DNA of 64,000 bases from a virus, in IMG/VR virus record IMGVR_UViG_3300050821_007764, positions 25,049 to 89,048 of that record. One strand, written 5' to 3'. Shown piece by piece: positions 56,942 to 64,000 of this stretch. The notes under the pieces were generated by a model. That model ran no database searches, had not been told where the DNA came from, and saw only the letters and a list, made by a program, of their open reading frames with translations. Each line of letters begins with the position of its first letter. The stretch's first letter is position 1. The translations under genes were made by a program, and so were the position numbers.

Positions 56942-57541
56942 TTAGCCCAGTGCAGCCTTGAGCGCGGCAATCTGGTCGTCCCGGGAGCGCGTGATCGGCA
57001 CGCCGTTCTGCTTAGCGATTTCCCGCAGTTCGTTGATGGTCAGGGTGTCCAGGTCAGGCTTTGCCAGCTCGACAGGCTCAACCGGTGCAGCCTTCTCGAC
57101 CGGCTGGACGACCGGAGGGAGCTGGGGGGCGCGGGAAACCTCAGGGGTTGCCACAATGTCGGCCTGTGGGGCTCCGACGGGGGCGGCCGGGCCGATATTG
57201 CCCGTGGTCATGAACTGCATGAACTGCCCGAGGATAGCGGGCAGATCGCCGAGCTTTGCGAGCTGCCCAAGGGCATCTGCGGTGCTCTGGGCCTGCTCGA
57301 TGGAGCCGCGCTTCTCAATGTCCTCGCGGGCGCTGGTCTCGTCAATGGTTTCCGGGATGGTGGTGATCTGGGTCGTCCACAGAGAGTCCGAGCGCAGGAA
57401 ATCCTCGCAGGGGTGGCAATTCAGGGCCCAGACCTTGGCCGGGGCTCCAGCGACGACAGGTCGGCGGTGGACCTCGCCACAGCCTTTGTGATCGCGGGAA
57501 ACAGCTACCGCAGCAAGGTCACTGCGGGCGTAGAGAGTCAT
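56942..57541 (-). CDS. virion-associated protein with SAP/HeH-like end (199 aa)
   Basis: ATG 57541 (MTLYARSDLAAVAVSRDHKG). Early Cys/His residues (CGEVHRR, CHPC) suggest a metal site; the middle is helical; the C-terminus LTINELREIAKQNGVPITRS is a SAP/HeH-type helix-extended-helix often found in phage head-region proteins (DNA binding). Likely a head-to-tail or capsid-internal component. Confidence 0.55.
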   Translation of the reverse strand: MTLYARSDLAAVAVSRDHKGCGEVHRRPVVAGAPAKVWALNCHPCEDFLRSDSLWTTQITTIPETIDETSAREDIEKRGSIEQAQSTADALGQLAKLGDLPAILGQFMQFMTTGNIGPAAPVGAPQADIVATPEVSRAPQLPPVVQPVEKAAPVEPVELAKPDLDTLTINELREIAKQNGVPITRSRDDQIAALKAALG

Positions 57542-57569
57542 GTCGTTCTCTTTTCGTTGTATTGATCGG

Positions 57570-57848
57570 TCAGACGACGAACGTCTCAGTACCGCACTTG
57601 GTGCAGTGGGTGTTCCAGACATTCCAGACCCGGCCACAGTCCGGGCACTGACGGCCCTTCTTGGTGCCGAAGGACTGGGATCCCTTGCCGGAGATGAAGT
57701 CCTGCTGGCCGTACTGCCCGTGCTCGATGGCAGCGGCATGCCTGTCCGAAACGGTGACAGTTCCACCGGCACGGTTGGCGGTGTATTTCGTGCCGTCCTT
57801 GCAGTCGAATCCCTTACAGCCCGGCGGCAGGTTCACCTTGACAGGCAT
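57570..57848 (-). CDS. zinc-ribbon protein (92 aa)
   Basis: GCKGFDCKDGTKYTANRAGG at the N-terminus and CPDCGRVWNVWNTHCTKCG near the C-terminus make a clear zinc ribbon. In the capsid gene neighbourhood it could be a head-stabilising or DNA-contact protein. ATG start; ribosome-binding site GGGGAAAG. Confidence 0.6.
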   Translation of the reverse strand: MPVKVNLPPGCKGFDCKDGTKYTANRAGGTVTVSDRHAAAIEHGQYGQQDFISGKGSQSFGTKKGRQCPDCGRVWNVWNTHCTKCGTETFVV

Positions 57849-57858
57849 GCTTTCCCCT

Positions 57859-58155
57859 TTACTGTGCGGTAGTGATGAGCCAGCTCACCGGGCCGGTCGG
57901 GGCGGAGGCGGTAAGGATGCTGAGAGTCGTTCCTTTAGACCCCGGGTACATCGGAATGGTCACCGTCGTACTGTTGGGGATACCGAATCCGGCTGTCGCT
58001 GATGCTGTAACGCCTGCGGCGATGTAAGCGATCGACCCGCAATTGTTGCTGATGATGATTGATCCGACCCCCGGCGGCACGGTGCACAGCGTAGCCGCCG
58101 TAGTGTTGCTGAGCGCCGGAAGGCTGGTCGAACTGAGCGTGCCGCCGTTGATCAT
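57859..58155 (-). CDS. capsid-region hypothetical protein (98 aa)
   Basis: ATG at 58155 overlaps the previous gene's TAA (TAATG). The protein is Thr/Ser/Ile-rich beta sandwich-like (GSIIISNNCGSIAYIAAG) without charged patches, as in capsid decoration or fibre-head proteins. Related in style to the product at 58955. Confidence 0.55.
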   Translation of the reverse strand: MINGGTLSSTSLPALSNTTAATLCTVPPGVGSIIISNNCGSIAYIAAGVTASATAGFGIPNSTTVTIPMYPGSKGTTLSILTASAPTGPVSWLITTAQ

Positions 58156-58886
58156 TACGCCAGCCGCTCCACAACGCCGCCAACCAGCGAAATGGTGTTG
58201 GAGGCAGAAGCGGCCGACCAGGTGACGCCGAGGGTGAGCGCATTGGCCGTAGTGCTGGTAACCGTGGTGGCCGTGGTCGGGCTGATGCAGTAGCTGGAAG
58301 CAGTACCAGTGGCAGCAGTACCCAGGGTGACCGTAAGGTTCGCCCATGCGGAAGTGGCCGAGCGGAACGTCACCATGCAGTCATAGCTGAACGGCACGTT
58401 GGACACGCCGGAACCAAGAGCCGCACTCGTGAACGTGCCCAGTGCCGTACCGGCGACACCGCCCCAGTACAGCGTGAAGGCAATCGTCGGGGTACCCGTA
58501 TCCGAGTACAGGCCGTAACCCATCATGTTGTACACCGCACCGGCAACGGGGTCGTTCGCCGGAACCGTGTACGACTGGAGGGCCGTCGCCGAAGCAGTGT
58601 TCGCGACGGTGACCGTGCTGGTCTGCGACTGGACCACGCCACCGATGGTGGTGACCTGACCGGTGGAGCTGACAGCCGTCAGCACGCCACCGTTGGCGCT
58701 GTAGAGAACACCCGCGCTGCTCGGCGTCGTAGGAGCAGCCGTCAGAACAGGGAGAGTGGCACCGCCGTTGAACGCGACAGAACCACCGGAACGGAACTGG
58801 ACCTTCCCGTCGAACCACTCGTCGGCCAGGCTGAGCGTGGTGCCGTACGGGGGGAGGGTGCCGAAGTCGGAGCCGCCTACTGGCAT
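58155..58886 (-). CDS. capsid-region hypothetical protein (243 aa)
   Basis: Starts MPVGGSDFGTLPPYG. Thr/Ser/Gly-rich with many short strands and a C-terminal half rich in TAATGT-like repeats. Similar proteins encoded next to siphophage capsid genes are head fibres or decoration proteins. A GCCCGGCGGGGG hairpin precedes it. Confidence 0.5.
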   Translation of the reverse strand: MPVGGSDFGTLPPYGTTLSLADEWFDGKVQFRSGGSVAFNGGATLPVLTAAPTTPSSAGVLYSANGGVLTAVSSTGQVTTIGGVVQSQTSTVTVANTASATALQSYTVPANDPVAGAVYNMMGYGLYSDTGTPTIAFTLYWGGVAGTALGTFTSAALGSGVSNVPFSYDCMVTFRSATSAWANLTVTLGTAATGTASSYCISPTTATTVTSTTANALTLGVTWSAASASNTISLVGGVVERLA

Positions 58887-58906
58887 CTTTTTCTCCTAAC
58901 AGGGAT

Positions 58907-58940
58907 GCCCGGCGGGGGCAGGGGAATACCCCCGCCGGGC
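58907..58940 (-). terminator. strong hairpin in capsid operon
   Basis: GCCCGGCGGGGG (58907-58918) pairs with CCCCCGCCGGGC (58929-58940) just after the stop of the 121-aa gene. No T tract on the minus side, so it probably attenuates rather than stops transcription. Confidence 0.55.
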
Positions 58941-58954
58941 GGCTTTTGGTGTAC

Positions 58955-59320
58955 TTAGATCGTTGCTTCAGTGGTCTGGAGACCAACCTGAACCTGCGAC
59001 GTACTCGCGGAGACACCGTAGATACGGCCCGCAGTCTGCCCTGCGGTGGCGGTGTAGCCACGGAGGGTCACCTGGCCACCAACGGCAACAGGGAGGCCCT
59101 GGGTGGTGCTGCTGTTGGCGATGTTGGAACCACCACCAACATAAAGAATGCCGGGACCCTGGTTGACGATCGTCACATTCTGGAGGGTCTGTGCGGGGGT
59201 CAGAACATTGACCTTGCCCAGCGATCCGAAAGCAGTCGCGCTGACGTTGGACGGGTCCCAGATCAGGGCAACCGTGGTAATGGTGGTCGTCTGGACCAGG
59301 TTGCCTTCGAAAATAGCCAT
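58955..59320 (-). CDS. capsid-region decoration-like protein (121 aa)
   Basis: ATG 59320 behind GGAGCTTCAC. Small beta protein (ILYVGGGSNIANSSTTQGL, GQVTLRGYTATAG) resembling the C-terminal receptor-type decoration domains; position near the capsid gene supports a decoration role. Related in style to 57859. Confidence 0.5.
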   Translation of the reverse strand: MAIFEGNLVQTTTITTVALIWDPSNVSATAFGSLGKVNVLTPAQTLQNVTIVNQGPGILYVGGGSNIANSSTTQGLPVAVGGQVTLRGYTATAGQTAGRIYGVSASTSQVQVGLQTTEATI

Positions 59321-59330
59321 GTGAAGCTCC

Positions 59331-59786
59331 TTATGTACAAACGAGTGTGTACGGGAGGCTTGCACTGAAGCCCCAGACGTACTGCTGAATTCCGTCTGGC
59401 TGTGACGAAGAATTCAAATGCAGGGATGGAAAGTTGACTTCATTTGCTGGAAGGCCGCTTCCCAGAAAAAGGCTGAGTGGCGTACCCCCGTCTGTACACA
59501 GCGCAGTGATCGTCGTACCACTGCTGCTAACAGAAGCAGTCCCGTTGAAGTACTTCAGGGCTGGCACCGATCCAGGCCAGGAGATGGCAGTCTCGTAGCT
59601 GTAGCACGATCCTGCGGAGTCAATGACCCGAAGTGCACCACTACTGGTGGTGTAGCACGCATTGATCGTTCCGTCACTGGCGGGAATGCTGGCTGAAGCA
59701 TCCACCGCTACAACACAGACGAGACCAGTGGCGATTGCCGCCAATGCCGCCAGCTTTCGAACCACTCCCCTTGTGAGGGTAGCCAT
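59331..59786 (-). CDS. secreted protein with signal peptide (151 aa)
   Basis: MATLTRGVVRKLAALAAIAT, then GLVCVVAVDASAS is a Sec signal peptide with likely cleavage after ASA. The mature part starts IPASDGTINACYTTSSGALR and has four Cys, as in actinobacterial secreted proteins with GTIxACY...ALRVID. It lies between capsid genes, yet would be exported from the host. Candidate for superinfection exclusion or cell-surface action. Confidence 0.7.
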   Translation of the reverse strand: MATLTRGVVRKLAALAAIATGLVCVVAVDASASIPASDGTINACYTTSSGALRVIDSAGSCYSYETAISWPGSVPALKYFNGTASVSSSGTTITALCTDGGTPLSLFLGSGLPANEVNFPSLHLNSSSQPDGIQQYVWGFSASLPYTLVCT

Positions 59787-59807
59787 TTGGCTGTCCTTTC
59801 CGTGGGG

Positions 59808-59840
59808 AAGGCGGCACCGAGGGATGCTCGGTGCCGCCTT
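59808..59840 (-). terminator. hairpin after major capsid gene
   Basis: AAGGCGGCACCGA (59808-59820) pairs with TCGGTGCCGCCTT (59828-59840) right after the capsid stop. Confidence 0.6.
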
Positions 59841-59846
59841 GGCCGA

Positions 59847-61673
59847 TTAGCTGAACGGGGTGGTGTCCGAGACCTGGAGACCCTGGAGGATGCCCGAGTA
59901 CTGCGGGGCGTGCGCGACAAGCGCTCCGTACATGAAGATGCTGTAGCGGAACGTCGCGTCGATGACGGGCCACGCCACCGAGACGTAGTCCTGGACCATG
60001 GTCATCTCCCACGCGTTGGCGACGTTCGTCCACGTCTGCGGGAGCTGGTAGGACATCAGCATCGCGGAACCCTGGGTCAGCCACGGGTGCACAACGAGCT
60101 TCAGGATCGACCGGGTGATCGGGTTCTGGAACTCGGAGACAGCCGCGCCGACGCGGACACCGGAAACGTCCGGCTGGTCCAGGAACAGGCGGTAGTTCGT
60201 AGCCGCACCCTGCGAGATGACGTCATTCGAGAGGCGCATGATGTCGCCGCCCTCGCCCACGATCTCCGCAGGGTCGGCACGGAACGCGCCCGGGTTGGTG
60301 CTGGTGGTGTTGGCACCGTTCCACAGGGCCTGAAGGGCGGTGTAGAGGACGTTGTAGTTCAGGTGCTGCCCGACGGACGAGTTGACGTAGCCGCCCTGCC
60401 AGTTGCTCGGGTAGACGCCCGAGGTGGCGGACTTGCCCGTCAGGGTCGGGATCAGGCCCTCCATGCGGGTGCCCGTACCCGTACCCGTGTCGGCCGCCGG
60501 AGGCGTGACCGTGGCGGGCAGCGTGGCGAAGCCCTGGAGGGTGTACTTGACACCGCCCACGCCGGACGCCATCAGGTAGTAGCTGGTGCCGTCGTAGCCG
60601 TAGACGTTCCACGACTGGCCACCGGCGGGCATCGCCGGGAACGTGACGTCCACGACCTGACCCGACGCCACCGAGAACGTGGTCGCCGCAGCGGACACGG
60701 CGGTGGAGCCGTAGTAGTTGGTCGCAGCCACCTTCACGGAGGTGATGGTGGTGTTGAACGCGGTCTCGTTCGAACCGGCGGTACGGACAGCCGCAGTCGG
60801 GGTGCCAGGCGTCGCCAGGATCGTGCTGGAGGCCGACAGCATCGCGTACTCTTCGCCGAGCATCATCTCCTGGAGGAGAATCAGGTTGGCGAGGGCCGAA
60901 ATGTCCTCAAAGCCCTGACCGGCGAACTGCGCCAGCCACGACAACGACTCGGTCAGACCGAAGAAGCGGTACGGGACATTCAGCTGGACCTCGGTCTGCG
61001 AACCGGCGTTCGGCAGGTTCAGCGGCCACGAAGTGGACGCCAGGGAACCGCTCGACTGGACCAGCTCGGGAATCGAGATGTCCGTGACACCCTGACCACC
61101 GGTCTGGGTGCCGGAGATACCGGTGAACACGCGCTCGATACGGCTGGTGCCCTGACCGGCCGGACGGGGCAGCTTGTTCCGGAAAACCGTGTACATCGGG
61201 TAGATGAGACGGCTCGGGGCGAGCAGGTCAAAAGGCACAAGGCCGGAAACGGTGCCAATGCCGAGGTTACCGGCGGTGAACGACTTGAGGGCGTCCGCAC
61301 CACCGGGCATCTGACCCAGAACCTGGGAAAGCTGCTCACCAATGGACGGGGCGGTCAGTGCGGTCTTCAGATTGCCGAACTGGCCCAGGAACTGCGGATT
61401 CAGGCCCTTGACGACGTCCGCTTTGCGCGTGTAGCCACGGTTGGTCTCCGTACGGAGCTCCATGGTGGCCTGGTGCGCCTTGGTCAGGATCTGACCCGGG
61501 TCGGACAGCGCCTGGTTGCCGGTACCGATGTAACCGGCACCCTTGACCATGTACGACATGCGGTTCTTGAGCATGTCGCCGGAACGCGAGTAACGGCCTG
61601 CCTCAGCGGACGCCTCGTTGTTGGTCGGCCCGACCGTGGCGGGGGGGACCTCCATGCTGAGAATGTCAGCCAT
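59847..61673 (-). CDS. major capsid protein, HK97-type with insertion (608 aa)
   Basis: The position after the protease/scaffold gene, the N-terminal helix and PFDLLAPSRLIYPMYTVFRN resemble HK97-fold capsid proteins of large actinophages. ALANLILLQEMMLGEEYAML is the spine-helix type segment. A Thr/Ser-rich stretch (about residues 285-400) looks like an inserted Ig-like domain. C-terminal PVIDATFRYSIFMYGALVAH fits the A-domain end. Highly expressed virion component; hairpin follows. Confidence 0.7.
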   Translation of the reverse strand: MADILSMEVPPATVGPTNNEASAEAGRYSRSGDMLKNRMSYMVKGAGYIGTGNQALSDPGQILTKAHQATMELRTETNRGYTRKADVVKGLNPQFLGQFGNLKTALTAPSIGEQLSQVLGQMPGGADALKSFTAGNLGIGTVSGLVPFDLLAPSRLIYPMYTVFRNKLPRPAGQGTSRIERVFTGISGTQTGGQGVTDISIPELVQSSGSLASTSWPLNLPNAGSQTEVQLNVPYRFFGLTESLSWLAQFAGQGFEDISALANLILLQEMMLGEEYAMLSASSTILATPGTPTAAVRTAGSNETAFNTTITSVKVAATNYYGSTAVSAAATTFSVASGQVVDVTFPAMPAGGQSWNVYGYDGTSYYLMASGVGGVKYTLQGFATLPATVTPPAADTGTGTGTRMEGLIPTLTGKSATSGVYPSNWQGGYVNSSVGQHLNYNVLYTALQALWNGANTTSTNPGAFRADPAEIVGEGGDIMRLSNDVISQGAATNYRLFLDQPDVSGVRVGAAVSEFQNPITRSILKLVVHPWLTQGSAMLMSYQLPQTWTNVANAWEMTMVQDYVSVAWPVIDATFRYSIFMYGALVAHAPQYSGILQGLQVSDTTPFS

Positions 61674-61700
61674 GGTGTTTCCTTTCAGCGGGAGTTTTCA

Positions 61701-64000
61701 TTACGGGTTGATCCCGTTCATCTGGTAAAGGCGACTCCAGGCAGCCTCCCGCTGCGCCGGGTCTGGGTTGTTGCGAGCCTCCATCTGAAGAGACTGCATC
61801 AGGGCCAACTGAGTACGCTCCGCGTTCTCTGCGACCGTACGGGCAGCCACCGGCACACCCGTAGCGGACTTGTTGGCGGTGTTCTGCATTGCAAGACCCT
61901 TGAACGGGGCCTCACGGGGGTCGGGAAGGTCGCCGAGAGCGTCAAGACGCTTCTGCTGCTTCCGCAAAGTCTTCTGGGTGGCGGCAAGCTGCTCCGACTG
62001 GGCAGAGAACTGCTCCATCAGGTGCGCGAGCTTCTCCACGAGCGGACTGGTGGCCTCGGCGACGGCACTCTTCATGATGTCGCCGTAAGCCGGGGCCTCG
62101 ACCAGTTCGGCGGACACCGTTGCGGCCTTCTCCACGAAAATGCCCTCAAGACCGGCAGCCTTCGCTGCCTCCCGGGCCTGCTCGATGAGCTCCTGCGCCT
62201 TGGCGGTCATCTCCGGGTCCTCCTCCGACTTTCCGACCGGCAGCGGGACCGGACGTGCACCAACAGGCGGCTCCCCGCCGAGGCCGGGGGCGGCCATGGG
62301 GCACAGGTCCGGGAATGTCTGCGCAATGTGGTCGTGCATGGCCTGCATCGCCGATTTGGCGCTGTCCCGCATGGCATTGCGGTAGTAGGTGCGACTCATG
62401 CCCGGGGGAAGCGGTGCGGGCTCGATCACGCCCGTGCCCTTGTTGGCAGGGGACTGCTCCGCACGACCGGCATGCTGGTAGCCCTCGGTGAAGTCGTCGG
62501 CACTCATGTCGCTCGTGGGCACGCTGTGCGTGTTCGGACCGGCATGCCCCGGGCTCAGCTGTGCGTGCCCCGCCGTCAGGGCCGGGCGGCGGAACCGGGT
62601 CGGGGACAGCTCGGTCGGCGTCGGGAAGGAGCCGGGGCCCTTGTTGGCGTCCGTGAACTCCTTGTGCAGCTCATCACGGATCTCCGCAATGACCTCCGGG
62701 TCCGTGCCCTTGATGGTGACCGCGTGCTGCCACATCTGCGCCATGTGCCGGGCCTCGTCAAGAGGGGCAGACGCGGCGGCGTCCAGGGCCTTCTGCTGCC
62801 ACGCGATGGCGCTCAGCTCGCTGAACGCGTCCGCCTGATAGCACTTCGCCACGTCCGACGGCTCGAAAGCGGCACACAGGTGGTCGTGCAGGGCCCCGAG
62901 GTCGTGCGGGGCACCGACGCTCTTGTGGCGGTCGGCGGCCTTCATGTACCGGCTGTCCGGGTCGGTGGGCAGACCCGCGTCGTGCTCGAAAGCCTCGATC
63001 GCCAGGCCGTCCGGCTCACGGTGGGCCGGAACCGGGTCAATATCTGCGGCACCAGGTCCCACAACGCCCTCCCCCGGAGTCGGCTTCTTCTTGTTCTTCT
63101 TTTTCTTGACGACTCCGGCCACGCCCTCCGCAGACTTGTCGGCCTTCGGCAGCTTCCCGCCGCAGTCCTCGCAGGTGCGGAGCTTGGAATCCGCGTCGTG
63201 CGAGGCACCACAGTCGCAGTCCTTCTCGCCCTTGGTGGCGTCCGGCTTCGCCTCGTCGTCCTTGTCGTCGTCAGAGGAACCGAAGGGCTTGGCAGCGCCC
63301 GCAAAAGCGCCGCCGCCCTTCTTTTTGCCCTTCTTGCCCTTTTCGAGCTCAGCGTCGGGCTCCATCTTGCCCACCCCGATCTCCTCCTTCCAGGAATTCG
63401 GAAGTTCCGCCACGAAAGACGGTCCCTTGCGGCGGGCAATGCTGATGATGTTCGACTTCAGCTTGTCGCTGGAGAAATTGCCCTCACCGGCACGCCCGAT
63501 CGAGGAAGCGGCATCGGAGACATCGCCAGGGGTGACGATCGGGAAGGAGCGGTCCGCCCCGGCGAAGTCGGCGGCTGGAATCTTGTCCCGGTCCACCCCG
63601 CCGCCCACATCGGGATCCATCGTCCGCTTCTCGGTGGTGTCAGCGGCGGCACGCTCCTCAGCGACCGCGCGGTGCTTGAGAAGCTTCGCCAGGTCGGCCG
63701 GAGAGAAAGAAACGGAGACGTCCTTCGGCAGTTCCACCGAAATGGTCTCCGGGGAGGCCGTTTTGTTGATGACACTGCCGACCGTGGTCTGAAGCTTCGT
63801 GATCAGGCGGTCCATGTCTGCGTCCGAGGCCGACTGGACGCCCTTCAGCTCCAGCAGGATGTCGTCCGGGCCGAACAGCTCGTCCGTGAACTCGGGAAGG
63901 CCGTCCGAGGCCGACTTCACCAGCTGCACGCCGCAGTTCTTGTTCGCCGGACGGTCCACGAGGGAAATCTCGACGATTTCAGTGCTGGGGCCGAATTTGA
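61701..64000 (-). CDS. capsid maturation protease/scaffold, XkdF-like, 5' truncated
   Basis: The frame is open to the window edge; an internal GTG is at 63959. The first visible residues (STEIVEISLVDRPANKNCG) are the XkdF-type EISLVDRPAN motif found near the C-terminus of phage prohead proteases. The rest (about 750 residues) has Lys/Gly runs, a CDCGASH/CEDCGGK zinc site, helices and a C-terminal coiled coil, typical of a fused scaffold region. The protease domain proper lies outside the window. Transcribed just before the major capsid gene. Confidence 0.65.
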   Translation of the reverse strand, partial: KFGPSTEIVEISLVDRPANKNCGVQLVKSASDGLPEFTDELFGPDDILLELKGVQSASDADMDRLITKLQTTVGSVINKTASPETISVELPKDVSVSFSPADLAKLLKHRAVAEERAAADTTEKRTMDPDVGGGVDRDKIPAADFAGADRSFPIVTPGDVSDAASSIGRAGEGNFSSDKLKSNIISIARRKGPSFVAELPNSWKEEIGVGKMEPDAELEKGKKGKKKGGGAFAGAAKPFGSSDDDKDDEAKPDATKGEKDCDCGASHDADSKLRTCEDCGGKLPKADKSAEGVAGVVKKKKNKKKPTPGEGVVGPGAADIDPVPAHREPDGLAIEAFEHDAGLPTDPDSRYMKAADRHKSVGAPHDLGALHDHLCAAFEPSDVAKCYQADAFSELSAIAWQQKALDAAASAPLDEARHMAQMWQHAVTIKGTDPEVIAEIRDELHKEFTDANKGPGSFPTPTELSPTRFRRPALTAGHAQLSPGHAGPNTHSVPTSDMSADDFTEGYQHAGRAEQSPANKGTGVIEPAPLPPGMSRTYYRNAMRDSAKSAMQAMHDHIAQTFPDLCPMAAPGLGGEPPVGARPVPLPVGKSEEDPEMTAKAQELIEQAREAAKAAGLEGIFVEKAATVSAELVEAPAYGDIMKSAVAEATSPLVEKLAHLMEQFSAQSEQLAATQKTLRKQQKRLDALGDLPDPREAPFKGLAMQNTANKSATGVPVAARTVAENAERTQLALMQSLQMEARNNPDPAQREAAWSRLYQMNGINP

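Overview
The window is a 64 kb piece of a large tailed double-stranded DNA phage of a high-GC actinobacterium, most likely a Streptomyces siphovirus. The case rests on about 60% GC, GTG/TTG starts with GTGA and ATGA stop-start overlaps, a large tRNA and structured-RNA block, phage replication genes, and a full virion cassette with tape measure, major tail, capsid and protease genes. No integrase, IS element or CRISPR array was seen.

Layout. Positions 1-13.2 kb (+) hold small accessory genes: two HTH regulators, two von Willebrand A (vWA) proteins around a AAA+ ATPase, and DGQHR/ParB-like, SLOG-like, macro-domain and nucleotidyltransferase proteins. Positions 13.3-24.6 kb (+) are the replication module: primase-helicase, family A polymerase, RuvC-like resolvase, SNF2 helicase, Cas4-like nuclease, Sak4-like ATPase and an SSB-like protein. 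Positions 24.6-31.5 kb (+) mix tRNAs (Pro, Thr, Leu, Met, Tyr, Lys, Arg, Asn, Ile, two Ser, one aberrant Leu) with structured non-tRNA elements and small genes. Positions 31.5-34.9 kb (+) carry small genes including a DEDD 3'-5' exoribonuclease. Positions 34.9-37.25 kb (+) hold four Y-RNA-like elements followed directly by a TROVE/Ro60 gene. After a bidirectional terminator, 37.3-64 kb is all on the minus strand: lysis genes, tail fibres, tape measure, tail assembly chaperone with a frameshift, major tail protein, connectors, major capsid protein and an XkdF-like protease cut by the window edge.

The most interesting system is the Ro locus. Three tandem RNAs (34903-35354) each have a T-arm, an acceptor-like stem closed into a hairpin, then a D-arm. 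This is a circularly permuted tRNA in which a long stem takes the anticodon position, the layout known for bacterial YrlA Y RNAs. A fourth RNA (35358-35467) keeps the long stem and the conserved strands but has no tRNA mimic. The Ro start codon lies 38 nt downstream. Two more permuted tRNA mimics of a different sequence type are in the tRNA block (30229-30435, 30455-30588). A 115-nt tRNA-like RNA with a G3-U70 acceptor pair has a Y-like stem in unpermuted order. With the exoribonuclease 1.6 kb upstream, this suggests a phage-borne RNA quality-control or degradation machine.

Three HNH genes show mobile-endonuclease activity. One lies at the 3' end of a HAD/PNKP-like gene and carries a second copy of that gene's C-terminus. 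Another separates a tail gene from an orphan C-terminal reading frame. All calls come from reading the sequence; no database or folding program was run.
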